Below, one piece after another: positions 26,941 through 34,638 of a stretch of DNA of 64,000 bases. The notes below the pieces were generated by a model that saw only the letters and a program-made list of their open reading frames with translations, had not been told where the DNA came from and searched no databases. Position numbers and translations under genes: made by a program. The stretch covers positions 3,286,001 to 3,350,000 of the forward strand of contig NZ_CP022823.1 of assembly GCF_002269255.1 (NCBI RefSeq). The letters run 5' to 3'. Source of the DNA: Klebsiella quasivariicola. Lineage in GTDB: Bacteria > Pseudomonadota > Gammaproteobacteria > Enterobacterales > Enterobacteriaceae. The number at the start of each line of letters is the position of its first letter. Positions within the stretch are counted from its first letter, which is position 1.

Positions 26941-28125
26941 ATGTCTTCTGTGATCTCCTCTACCGGCCGCCGCCCCGCGCTGCTGATTGCCGGTATCTTG
27001 CTCATCGCCACCACCCTGCGCGTGGTCTTTACCGGCGCGGCGCCGCTGCTGGACGCGATTCGTAGCGACTATGGCCTGACCACCGCGCAGACCGGGCTGC
27101 TCACCACCTTGCCGCTGCTGGCCTTTGGCCTTGTCTCACCGCTGGCGGCGGGGGTTGCCCGCCGCTTCGGCATGGAACGCAGCCTGCTGCTGGCGATGCT
27201 GCTGATCTGCGCCGGCATTGCCCTGCGCTCCCTGCCCTCCGCTGCGCTGCTGTTTACCGGCACGGCGGTGATCGGCTGCGGCATTGCGCTGGGTAACGTG
27301 CTGCTGCCTGGGCTGATTAAACGGGATTTCTCGCAGCATGTCGCGCGGATGACCGGCGCCTACTCCCTGACGATGGGCGGCGCGGCGGCGCTCGGCTCGG
27401 CGCTGGTGGTTCCCGTGGCGCTGGCCGGATTCGGCTGGCGCGGGGCGCTGTTGCTGCTGATGGTCTTCCCCCTGCTGGCGATCCTCAGCTGGCTGCCACA
27501 GTCCCGGCGCCGGGCGGAGACGCCATTGACCGGCTCTGGCGCCATGCATAACCGGGGGATCTGGCGGTCGGCGCTGGCCTGGCAGGTGACGCTGTTCCTC
27601 GGCATCAACTCGCTGGTCTATTACGTGATTATCGGCTGGCTGCCGTCGATTCTGCAGAGTATGGGCTATAGCGAAGCGCAGGCCGGCTCGCTGCATGGCC
27701 TGCTGCAGCTGGCGACCGCCGCGCCCGGCCTGGCGATACCGCTGATCCTGCATCGGCTGCGCGACCAGCGCGGGATCGCGGTGCTGGTCGCCCTGATGTG
27801 CGCCATCAGCGCCGCCGGGCTGTGGCTGTTGCCTGAGCTGGCGATCGGCTGGACGCTGCTGTTCGGCTTTGGCTCCGGAGCCACCATGATCCTCGGCCTG
27901 ACGTTTATCGGCCTGCGCGCCAGCTCGGCGCACCAGGCCGCGGCGCTGTCAGGGATGGCGCAGAGCGTCGGCTATCTGCTGGCCGCCTGCGGGCCACCGC
28001 TGATGGGCAGGATCCACGATGCTAATGGCGACTGGCATATTCCGCTGCTGGCGGTGGCGCTGATTTCGCTGGTGATGGCGGTCTGCGGCGCGCTCGCCGG
28101 ACGTGACCGGGAAATTCACGCCTGA
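26941..28125 (+). CDS. nimT: NimT (YeaN), MFS 2-nitroimidazole exporter
   Basis: A 394-residue inner-membrane MFS protein of the CynX/NimT group with twelve hydrophobic segments. TLRVVFTGAAPLLDAIRSDY after TM1 and a GYSEAQAGSLHGLLQL segment in the second half are typical. In E. coli it gives resistance to 2-nitroimidazole. It is divergent from nimR. Confidence 0.9.
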   Translation: MSSVISSTGRRPALLIAGILLIATTLRVVFTGAAPLLDAIRSDYGLTTAQTGLLTTLPLLAFGLVSPLAAGVARRFGMERSLLLAMLLICAGIALRSLPSAALLFTGTAVIGCGIALGNVLLPGLIKRDFSQHVARMTGAYSLTMGGAAALGSALVVPVALAGFGWRGALLLLMVFPLLAILSWLPQSRRRAETPLTGSGAMHNRGIWRSALAWQVTLFLGINSLVYYVIIGWLPSILQSMGYSEAQAGSLHGLLQLATAAPGLAIPLILHRLRDQRGIAVLVALMCAISAAGLWLLPELAIGWTLLFGFGSGATMILGLTFIGLRASSAHQAAALSGMAQSVGYLLAACGPPLMGRIHDANGDWHIPLLAVALISLVMAVCGALAGRDREIHA

Positions 28126-28156
28126 AGATGACCGGCAGCGCCCGCTGCCGGTGGGT

Positions 28157-28849
28157 TTATTGTGCCGCGGCGCGAAGAAACGCCTGCACCAGCGGCGCGG
28201 GACGCCCGTCCAGCGCGTGGCGTTCATGCTGGAACAAGGTGGCGACAAAAAACGGGTGCGTCACCAGCTCGACGGCGCGGATCTCGCCCTCTTCATCCCA
28301 GCCGGTGACGCGCAGATCGCCCTGTTCCAGCTCCGCGGCAAACGCGCTGCTCACGCCGTAGCGGCAGTGGTAGCCCTCTTCAATGCTTTCCCGGCCATAG
28401 GCGCGGGCAATCAGCGTATTCGCCCGCAGCTCGACAACGGCGGAGGTCTCCACCAGCGAACAGCTGAGGGGAGCGATCACCATCCGCCCTTCGCTGTCGG
28501 TTTCCGCATGACCGGCATCCTGCCAGCCGAGTACGTTACGGGCGTATTCAATCACCGCGTGCTGAAAGCCGCCGCAGGTGCCGAGGAAAGGGATGCCGTT
28601 TTCACGGGCATAGCGGATCGCGGTAAACGCGCCTTCCGGATGACGATACGGGCTACCGGGAACGACCCAGACGGCATCGTACTCGGCCAGCGCCTCGCCG
28701 GAAACAATCGACGGGGTGGCGAGCCAGTCATATTTCACCGGCTGTTCAAGCACCGCGGCGGCATCGTCTATCGCCAGGGGAATAGCCTGATGGGCAACAA
28801 TATCGGGGTGATAATCGCCGACGAGGGCGAGGCGTAAAGGGGTTTTCAT
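28157..28849 (-). CDS. CTP synthase C-terminal region-related (GATase1-like) protein
   Basis: A 230-residue class I glutamine-amidotransferase-fold protein related to the C-terminal half of CTP synthase but standing alone. The nucleophile elbow GTCGGFQHA has the Cys that some homologues replace by Sec. The place where active amidotransferases have His-Pro-Glu reads Gln-His-Glu in LFQHERHAL, so normal glutaminase chemistry is doubtful. The ATG at 28849 is chosen because AAGGAACCTGCT precedes it. Function unknown. Confidence 0.85.
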   Translation of the reverse strand: MKTPLRLALVGDYHPDIVAHQAIPLAIDDAAAVLEQPVKYDWLATPSIVSGEALAEYDAVWVVPGSPYRHPEGAFTAIRYARENGIPFLGTCGGFQHAVIEYARNVLGWQDAGHAETDSEGRMVIAPLSCSLVETSAVVELRANTLIARAYGRESIEEGYHCRYGVSSAFAAELEQGDLRVTGWDEEGEIRAVELVTHPFFVATLFQHERHALDGRPAPLVQAFLRAAAQ

Positions 28850-28994
28850 AGCAGGTTCCTTATGTCTGGACGAGACGAGCAGCACAAGGCACGTCAGGAT
28901 AGCGATCCCTCCTGTGGAACACAATCCTTATTTTCGCCCCACCGCCCCCGCCGGCGGGTAAGGTATACTGGAGCAAGCGCGAAAGGGAGAGAGG

Positions 28995-29504
28995 ATGAAA
29001 AGTAAGCTTTTGGTCAGCGCCTGCCTGATGGGATTCCAGGTGCGGTATAACGGTAGCGAGAAGGCACAGCTGGCGGCGACGCTGTCCCGCTGGCAGCAGG
29101 CGGGGCGGCTGGTGATCCACTGCCCGGAGCTGGCGGCCGGTCTGTCCACGCCCCGTCTGCCGGCGGAGATCGTCGGCGGCGCCGGCGGGGATGTCCTTGC
29201 CGGGCGGGCGCGGATCGTGGAAAGCGACGGCCGCGACGTCACGGGACATTACCAGCTGGCCGCCTGGCTGGCGCTCAGCGCCGCTCGGGAAGCGGGCTGT
29301 CAGGCAGCGTTACTCACCGATGGCAGCCCTACCTGCGGCAGCCAGTTTGTCTATGACGGTTCCTTTCGCGGACGACGCAAAGCGGGAGCCGGGGTCGCGG
29401 CCGACCTGCTGCGCGCCCACGGCATCACGGTATTTTCCGACGGGCAAATCCCGCAGTTGCTCGCCTGGATGGCACAGAGGGAGCAAGATGATGATTCAGT
29501 GTAA
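28995..29504 (+). CDS. DUF523 family protein
   Basis: A 169-residue cytoplasmic protein beginning LLVSACLMGFQVRYNG, followed by VIHCPELAAGLSTPR and LTDGSPTCGS, the three blocks with conserved Cys that define DUF523. The cysteines suggest metal or cluster binding, but no activity is established. It overlaps the start of yeaO by 17 bases, so the two are probably co-translated. AGAGAGG lies before the ATG. Confidence 0.88.
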   Translation: MKSKLLVSACLMGFQVRYNGSEKAQLAATLSRWQQAGRLVIHCPELAAGLSTPRLPAEIVGGAGGDVLAGRARIVESDGRDVTGHYQLAAWLALSAAREAGCQAALLTDGSPTCGSQFVYDGSFRGRRKAGAGVAADLLRAHGITVFSDGQIPQLLAWMAQREQDDDSV

Positions 29505-29847
29505 ACGGGTGTATGACCCACAGGAAAGCAGCGACGGCTACCGGGTGCTGGTCGACCGTCTCTGGCCGCGAGGGCTCAAAAAAGAGGCACTGGCCTGTGA
29601 TGAATGGTGTAAGGAATTAACGCCTTCCACCGAGCTGCGAAAAGCCTTTCACGGCGAGGCGATTGATTTCGCCCATTTCAGCCAGCGCTATCGCCAGGAG
29701 CTTGAGGCTCATCGCGAAACGGGCCTGCGGCTGGCGGCGCTGGCGCAACGCCAGCCGCTGACGCTGCTGTATGCCGCGAAAAACACCGAGCAAAATCATG
29801 CCCGGGTGCTGGCCGCCTGGCTGGCGGCGCTGCCCGTTACGATTTAG
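29488..29847 (+). CDS. yeaO: YeaO, DUF488 family protein
   Basis: A 119-residue protein starting MMIQCKRVYDP and containing YRVLVDRLWPRGLKKEA and LLYAAKNTEQNHA, the DUF488 signature also seen in E. coli YeaO. Function unknown. The first of two adjacent ATG codons is preceded by GAGG at seven bases. It is coupled to the DUF523 gene by overlap and converges with yoaF (11-base overlap). Confidence 0.9.
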   Translation: MMIQCKRVYDPQESSDGYRVLVDRLWPRGLKKEALACDEWCKELTPSTELRKAFHGEAIDFAHFSQRYRQELEAHRETGLRLAALAQRQPLTLLYAAKNTEQNHARVLAAWLAALPVTI

Positions 29848-30076
29848 CCGGATGGTCCCGGCGCCACAGCGCCCACTCGTCGAGAGTTTCGCCGCCGGGC
29901 AGTTGGCACTGAGTGCTGACGCCCTGCGGCGTTTGCACCGGCACCCGGGTACCGCCGGATTGCTGACAGTACACCGCCGCGGGATTGGGCATGCCGATGG
30001 CTTTCGTCGGCGCAGTGGGCTGCGGCTGGGTACAGCCGGCTAATACCAGTGGCAAAATAGCCAGTAACTTTTTCAT
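29837..30076 (-). CDS. yoaF: YoaF, DUF333 lipoprotein
   Basis: A 79-residue lipoprotein with signal MKKLLAILPLVLAGC (lipobox LAGC, Cys15). The mature part has the DUF333 pattern NPAAVYCQQSGG...GVSTQCQLPGGETLDEWALWRR, with two further Cys probably joined by a disulfide. It matches E. coli YoaF and the yeaO-yoaF-dgcP order. The ATG at 30076 follows GGGAGGCGCG. Confidence 0.9.
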   Translation of the reverse strand: MKKLLAILPLVLAGCTQPQPTAPTKAIGMPNPAAVYCQQSGGTRVPVQTPQGVSTQCQLPGGETLDEWALWRRDHPAKS

Positions 30077-30167
30077 CGCGCCTCCCTTTCCTGAACGCCC
30101 CGGGATTTTAGCCTGAATCTCCATGTTTTCTCCATCTTGCCTGCACTTTTCCCCCGTAGAGTAGCCC

Positions 30168-30247
30168 CTGTTCTCGAACTGACCAGAGAACAGATCATTC
30201 CATAATCAATGAGTTTTTCCCCGTCGCCCCCGACGGGGCTTTTTTTT
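30168..30247 (+). ncRNA. Candidate small RNA upstream of dgcP
   Basis: No reading frame ends here, yet there is a full terminator. The candidate transcript begins with a perfect 8-bp hairpin CTGTTCTC/GAGAACAG (30168-30175 with 30186-30193). It continues with an A/T-rich single-stranded stretch (30194-30218) and ends in an 8-bp CCCCGTCG/CGACGGGG terminator with eight T. A TAGAGT -10-like element (30157-30162) lies six bases before the first hairpin, but the -35 is poor. This is the layout of a short Hfq-type sRNA; it could also be a dgcP leader attenuator. I do not recognise it as a named RNA. Confidence 0.45.
30219..30247 (+). terminator. Strong terminator between yoaF and dgcP
   Basis: CCCCGTCG, loop CCCC, CGACGGGG, then C and eight T residues (stem 30219-30222...30238). 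It lies 132 bases before the dgcP start codon. Confidence 0.9.
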
Positions 30248-30379
30248 CCCGCCGCATGGACAAGTATTCCCCAAACAGATGTGATAAATTTAAAAAATAT
30301 CACTGTTTATTCGACGCTGATGTCCGTTTGCAGCCCATTATGCTGGGGTGACGTTTGGCGTGCTGGAGCTGTATTATTC

Positions 30380-31393
30380 ATGTCAGATTTTATTCTTGCC
30401 CGGGTGTCGCAAACCCTCGCTGCGGAACAGTCCCTGGAAACCCTGGTGCGTCAGCTACTGGAGATGCTGGAGGCGGTGACGCGAATGGAGTCCACCTACC
30501 TCACCCGCATCGATCTGAACGCCCAGCGGCAGCAGGTGATGTTCGCCCATAACAGCAGCGAAATGCAGATCCCGGAAGGATTTTCCGTCCCATGGAATGA
30601 ATCCCTGTGCAAACGCGCCCTTGAGGATCAGTGCACGTTTTGCAATGACGTTGCCCGTCGTTGGCACTCCTGCATCGCCGCCCAGGAGCTGGGGATCGCC
30701 ACCTTTTTCAGCATTCCCGTCCGCCTGGCCGACGGCTCGCTGTTCGGCACCCTCTGCGCCACCAGCCGGCAACAACAGCCTTATAACCTTGAAGGTGAAC
30801 AGGTCATGGGCCTGTTCGCGAAGCTCATTTCCCACTACGTGGAAAAAGACACCCTGGTGCAACAGCTGCAGGCGGCTAACGTCGCGCTGGAGCTGCACTC
30901 GTCGACCGATGAGCTCACCCAGCTTCCTAATCGCCGCGCGCTGTTTAAGCAGCTGGCGCTACGCTTTGCCGCTGCCCGCGCCCAGCAACAGCAGGTGTCG
31001 CTCATTTTTATCGATCTTGACGGTTTCAAAGCCATTAACGATCGGTTCGGCCACCCGTGCGGCGACAGCTTCCTGGTGCAGGTCGGCGAACGGCTCACCG
31101 CCGTCGCGCGCCGTGAGGATATCGTTGGCCGCCTTGGCGGGGATGAGTTTTTGATTGTCGGTAGCGCCCAGGATCCCGCGGCGCAGCAGGCGTATGTCGC
31201 CGCACTGCGCGATGCGCTGTGCGGTATCTACTCTCTCGGTGCGCAACGGATCGACTATGCCGGAGCCAGTTTCGGGGTCATTACCTGCGACCCGCAGAAT
31301 ATCGATGTGGAAGCGGCCTTGCGCGCTGCCGATGATGCGATGTATCTGGATAAGAAATCCCGCCGTCAGGAGAATTTCATTCATATTGACTAA
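30380..31393 (+). CDS. dgcP: Diguanylate cyclase DgcP (YeaP)
   Basis: A 337-residue cytoplasmic protein with a GAF domain (about residues 20-165) and a GGDEF domain (about 175-330). The active-site motif is GGDEF at residues 253-257, so it should make cyclic-di-GMP. RRED five residues before it fits the RxxD inhibitory site, indicating product feedback; as I remember it, E. coli DgcP lacks this. The start MSDFILARVSQTL matches E. coli DgcP; the frame runs 57 codons further upstream through the terminator region, which is not plausible as coding. E. coli DgcP is polar and linked to FimV. Confidence 0.93.
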   Translation: MSDFILARVSQTLAAEQSLETLVRQLLEMLEAVTRMESTYLTRIDLNAQRQQVMFAHNSSEMQIPEGFSVPWNESLCKRALEDQCTFCNDVARRWHSCIAAQELGIATFFSIPVRLADGSLFGTLCATSRQQQPYNLEGEQVMGLFAKLISHYVEKDTLVQQLQAANVALELHSSTDELTQLPNRRALFKQLALRFAAARAQQQQVSLIFIDLDGFKAINDRFGHPCGDSFLVQVGERLTAVARREDIVGRLGGDEFLIVGSAQDPAAQQAYVAALRDALCGIYSLGAQRIDYAGASFGVITCDPQNIDVEAALRAADDAMYLDKKSRRQENFIHID

Positions 31394-31450
31394 AATGCCG
31401 GGATATCCAGTATCATGCTGGGCATCACTCGTGGGTACAGGGACACTATC

Positions 31451-31552
31451 ATGAAATTGGGTATTCTTTTTCCGGTGGCGATCTTTATTATCGCTGTCGT
31501 CTTTCTCGGCTGGTTTTTTGTCGGCGGCTATGCGGCGCCGGGTGGGGCATAA
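31451..31552 (+). CDS. yoaK: YoaK, small membrane protein
   Basis: A 33-residue single-span protein, MKLGILFPVAIFIIAVVFLG at the start and WFFVGGYAAPGGA at the end. It matches E. coli YoaK (32 residues) closely. AGGGAC lies eight bases before the ATG. The stop codon shares one base with the yoaJ start, so the two are translationally coupled. Confidence 0.9.
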   Translation: MKLGILFPVAIFIIAVVFLGWFFVGGYAAPGGA

Positions 31553-31626
31553 TGAAAAAAAGCACCATTATCATGCTGATTGTCGCCATCGTAGCGGTCG
31601 CTGGTACCCAGTTCGGCTGGTGGTGA
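31552..31626 (+). CDS. yoaJ: YoaJ, small membrane protein
   Basis: A 24-residue hydrophobic protein beginning MKKSTIIMLIVAIVAVAG and ending in GWW, as E. coli YoaJ does. It starts on the last base of the yoaK stop (TAATG). Function unknown; it is one of the shortest conserved enterobacterial membrane proteins. Confidence 0.88.
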   Translation: MKKSTIIMLIVAIVAVAGTQFGWW

Positions 31627-31745
31627 TCGTCGCGGCGATATTGCGGAGTTATCCTATCCCATCAATAAGTTAACCCTTTACACTCCCGTTATCCACCGCG
31701 GCATTCTCAGCCCCGGGGAAAGAAGAGTAGCGGGAGAAGTAAGGG

Positions 31746-31871
31746 ATGAAAAAACCGATCGTGTTACCGGTGATTATTGCGCTATGCACGCTGTTATCGG
31801 GATGCATTATTGACGATGGATATCACGCCCATCGCCATCACCACCATCATCACTATCATGACGATGATTAA
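31746..31871 (+). CDS. Histidine-rich mini-lipoprotein
   Basis: A 41-residue predicted lipoprotein. The signal MKKPIVLPVIIALCTLLSGC has a lipobox LSGC with Cys20. The mature peptide has only 22 residues, nine of them His (six in a row) and five Asp: IIDDGYHAHRHHHHHHYHDDD after the Cys. Such a tail should bind Ni, Zn or Cu at the envelope surface. GGGAGAAGTAAGGG lies before the ATG. I do not recognise a named family; the clear lipobox and ribosome-binding site support a real gene. Confidence 0.7.
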   Translation: MKKPIVLPVIIALCTLLSGCIIDDGYHAHRHHHHHHYHDDD

Positions 31872-31930
31872 TCCTTCACGCTGTTGATGAGCGGATAAGA
31901 CAGGGCGAACCGCAGTTCGCCCGTTGACGC

Positions 31931-32194
31931 TTAATCCTGACGCTCATCGCCGAGAAAAATAAACCCAAGAGGAATAGCGAAGAGCGCGGTAAAGACAATG
32001 CTGTAAACTGTCACCATCGCCCCCTGCAGGAAGAACATGGACGTTGTCCACTCCGAGTATGGCATATTGTACTCGCTCACCACGCCCCCGAAGGTCGCCC
32101 GCCCCACCACCGCCAGCGCGATAGCAAACACCACCGCAAGCGACAGACAGTATTTTTTGCAGTTTTTATTGCTGAGGAGTTTTTGCAGAATCAT
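31931..32194 (-). CDS. Small inner-membrane protein (DUF2534-like)
   Basis: An 87-residue protein with two hydrophobic helices (YCLSLAVVFAIALAVVG and AMVTVYSIVFTALFAIPLGF) joined by a polar loop containing FGGVVSEYNMPYSEWTTSMF. This resembles the DUF2534 family of enterobacterial inner-membrane proteins, recalled from memory. The start at 32194 follows AAGGAAGCCCGG; an upstream in-frame ATG is less likely. Function unknown. Confidence 0.75.
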   Translation of the reverse strand: MILQKLLSNKNCKKYCLSLAVVFAIALAVVGRATFGGVVSEYNMPYSEWTTSMFFLQGAMVTVYSIVFTALFAIPLGFIFLGDERQD

Positions 32195-32291
32195 CCGGGC
32201 TTCCTTTTTACTGAGCGATAAACGGCTGTATATGTAACACCAATGCAATAAAAAATGAAGGGTTTTTGTTACAGGGCAGGATAAGAGGCGG

Positions 32292-32318
32292 TGGGCCGGT
32301 CAGCGGGTAACCGGCCCA
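32292..32318. terminator. Hairpin downstream of leuE
   Basis: A perfect 9-bp stem TGGGCCGGT/ACCGGCCCA with a nine-base loop just beyond the leuE stop. There is no T run, so it is a transcript-end hairpin or Rho-assisted terminator rather than a classical one. Confidence 0.55.
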
Positions 32319-32323
32319 GGGGA

Positions 32324-32962
32324 TCAGGACTGCAGCGTCGCCAGCCGCGCGGCAAAACCAACGAAAACCAGACCAATCAGGCTGTTGCCAAGTTTGGCCA
32401 GCTTCTTGCGAGTTTTGACGTAGCGGGTAACAAACGAGCCTGAGAGGATCAAAAAGCTCATATAGCAGAAGCTAATCATCTCGAGAGTCAGCGCCAGAAT
32501 AAAGAACGCCACCCCGGGGGTTTTGGCATTCACATCGATAAACTGCACGAAAAACGACACATAAAACAGAATCGCTTTCGGATTGGTCAGGCTCAGGGTC
32601 AGGGAGCGCTTGAGGATCGCGCTCGCCGGCTCCGCACTGGCGTCAGTCTGGCCGTCGCGCTGGGTCAGCACCGCATAAAGCATTTTGCCACCCAGCCACA
32701 GCAGGTAGATCGCCCCGAGGTAGCGGACGACGTTAAACAGCACCGGCGTGGTCTTAATCAGCGTCGCCACGCCGGCAAAGGCCAGAAACATCAGCACCGC
32801 GTCGCCAATAAAAACGCCCGCCGCCGCCAGATAGCCCTTCTTCACGCCGTGGGCAATGCCCGTCTTCAGCACAAAAAACGTATTAGGACCAGGAACGAGG
32901 ATGATAAAAATCGCCCCGACCAGGTAGGTCAAATAATTCAAAACACCAAACTCAGCGAACAC
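32324..32962 (-). CDS. leuE: LeuE, leucine exporter (LysE/RhtB family)
   Basis: A 212-residue inner-membrane exporter with about six hydrophobic segments. ILVPGPNTFFVLKTGIAHG near residue 20 is the RhtB-family signature, and LTLSLTNPKAILFYVSFFVQF near 125 is the second hallmark. It is close to E. coli LeuE (YeaS), which exports leucine and related amino acids under Lrp control. It lies next to the dgcP-yoaKJ group as in E. coli. Confidence 0.95.
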   Translation of the reverse strand: MFAEFGVLNYLTYLVGAIFIILVPGPNTFFVLKTGIAHGVKKGYLAAAGVFIGDAVLMFLAFAGVATLIKTTPVLFNVVRYLGAIYLLWLGGKMLYAVLTQRDGQTDASAEPASAILKRSLTLSLTNPKAILFYVSFFVQFIDVNAKTPGVAFFILALTLEMISFCYMSFLILSGSFVTRYVKTRKKLAKLGNSLIGLVFVGFAARLATLQS

Positions 32963-33051
32963 TCTGCACTCCTTCGCGCACGACTAAAACATGATCCGGC
33001 TCACGTTACCCCAACTGTCGGGATTTTGAAAGCGCAGCCTGTGCGGGAAGG

Positions 33052-33966
33052 TTAATAGACGGAGGGTTCACCCAGCGGACGGGTTTTAAAACGGCGATGC
33101 ACCCACAGATACTGTTCCGGGGCGCGCAAAATTTCGCGCTCAATGACTTTGTTGATGTAGCCGGCGGCGATTTGCTTATCCTCACCCGGATAGTCATTCA
33201 TCACTTCGCTAATATGCAGGCTGTAGCCCTGACGATCCAGCTTGCGCACCATGCTGATGCTCAGCATTTTTGCGCCCGATAAACGGGAAAGGACGTAGGT
33301 GCCGTTGGTGGTCGCCGCCTGTGGGACGGAGAAAAATGGCGCAAATACGCTGCCCTTAGGGCCGTAATCCTGGTCCGGAGCAAACCATACCGCTTCACCT
33401 GATTTCAAGGCATGTACCAGGCCGGTCAGGTTGTTGCGATCGATCATCGCTTTGTTCGAACGCAGGCGACCGCGGGTTTGCACCCACTCCATCAGCGGAC
33501 TGTTGTGCGGACGATAGGTGGCCATCATTGGGCGGCACAGTCCCATGGCGCGTCCGCCCAGCTCCAGCGACATAAAGTGCACGCCGACGACCATCACCCC
33601 CTTGCCACCGCTAAGCGCATGATTAAGGTTGGCAAAGCCCTCAACATCAAACCATTTCTTGACCCGCTCGTCGCGCCAGAACCAGGCCATGCCGGTTTCG
33701 ATAAGCCCCATTCCCAGCGACATAAAGTTCTGATCGATCAAGGTCTCGCGCGCCGCAGGTGACATCTCCGGGAAGCAGAGTTCAATATTGCGCCGGGCGA
33801 TATGTTCGCGGCGTTTGAGAAAGCGTCGGGAAAGTCGTCCAACACTGGTACCGATAAAATGCAGCAACGGATAAGGCAGCTGAACGATCAGCCAGAGGAT
33901 GCCGAGCCCAAACCAGGTCAGCCAGTAACGTGGATGTAAAAGCTGTTTATGAGATACGCAAGCCAT
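33052..33966 (-). CDS. lpxP: LpxP-like lipid A late acyltransferase
   Basis: A 304-residue inner-membrane acyltransferase of the LpxL/LpxM/LpxP group. There is one N-terminal hydrophobic segment (residues 15-35), and the catalytic H-x4-E is His130-Glu135 in GVHFMSLE. Local sequence (MMATYRPHNSPLMEWVQTRG, APDQDYGPKG) is closer to LpxP, the cold-induced palmitoleoyl transferase, than to LpxL. In Klebsiella a paralogue of this type is also called LpxL2. The start at 33966 has AGGAAAAATC before it; an upstream GTG/TTG extension is disfavoured. Confidence 0.9.
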   Translation of the reverse strand: MACVSHKQLLHPRYWLTWFGLGILWLIVQLPYPLLHFIGTSVGRLSRRFLKRREHIARRNIELCFPEMSPAARETLIDQNFMSLGMGLIETGMAWFWRDERVKKWFDVEGFANLNHALSGGKGVMVVGVHFMSLELGGRAMGLCRPMMATYRPHNSPLMEWVQTRGRLRSNKAMIDRNNLTGLVHALKSGEAVWFAPDQDYGPKGSVFAPFFSVPQAATTNGTYVLSRLSGAKMLSISMVRKLDRQGYSLHISEVMNDYPGEDKQIAAGYINKVIEREILRAPEQYLWVHRRFKTRPLGEPSVY

Positions 33967-34638
33967 GATTTTTCCTGTAAACATTAATTATGCGGTAACG
34001 CTTAAGGAAAACAGAATCCATTTATCATCATTAGGCGGTACGTACAGCAAGTTCGACAATATTAATCCGGCGAAATTCCCTCCGGCAAGTAAAAAACAAC
34101 ATGCTGACAAAAAAACATAATTCCGGCACAAATGTTACCAAATGTAAACTTAAACATAGCGTGCGACTTAATATATTCATCATGCATATCATTTTCATGC
34201 TAATCATCTGTGCGACTAGCGGCGAAAAGCAAAATCCATCGCTGTAACCCCTCTCCCGTCAGGGGCTGGCGCCCGCGGAGCCTCACCGTGAGAGGCCTGT
34301 CCGCGTTGTCCTGGGCACCGACGTTCAGAGAAATAATTAAAGTGCGTATCGCCACGGTTGCGTTATTTTTAATCCATCAGCGGCAGAAAGATTAAACGCA
34401 CCTTAAGAGAATAATTAAGAATAGGCTTATTTAAAGTTGCTTTAAAAATAAGCGTTCTACCGCTCGCGAAAATTTTATTCTCCCCTCGCCGACCGGTAAA
34501 AAGATATTTCTTTACGCCTTATCGGAGGAAATACCCTGGATATCTGCTGAACGATGACCCACGCGCATTTACACCGCCGCCGGGTCACGAAGGGGAGAAA
34601 TGCGGCGAAGGGAGAAACGATGCCCTCGCCGCAGAGGA
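33967..34638. other. Intergenic region between lpxP and ansB
   Basis: This 672-bp AT-rich stretch contains no convincing gene; short frames in it lack ribosome-binding sites and family resemblance. It contains a hairpin GCTTATTTAAAG-TTG-CTTTAAAAATAAGC (34425-34453), the ansB terminator at 34601-34633 and, near 33970-34200, the lpxP promoter side. A long untranslated leader or a small RNA could lie here, but I see no terminator on the plus strand. Confidence 0.6.
34601..34633 (-). terminator. Terminator of ansB
   Basis: TGCGGCGA-A-GGG pairs with CCC-TCGCCGCA (11 pairs, one bulge) just beyond the stop codon of the asparaginase gene; on the minus strand it is followed by TTTCTCC. Confidence 0.75.

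Noticed and set aside
27136..27933. A 265-codon minus-strand frame inside nimT
   Set aside because: Gln/Arg/His-rich antisense product of a GC-rich membrane-protein gene, with no recognisable domain.
28103..28837. A 244-codon plus-strand frame opposite the GATase-like gene
   Set aside because: The opposite strand carries conserved amidotransferase motifs; this frame has none.
30278..30302. TGTGATA...TATCACT inverted repeat upstream of dgcP, considered as a CRP site
   Set aside because: The spacing between the half-sites is far too long for CRP; left unassigned.
34210..34395. Short frame in the lpxP-ansB gap
   Set aside because: No ribosome-binding site, no hydrophobic or conserved segment; composition typical of chance.
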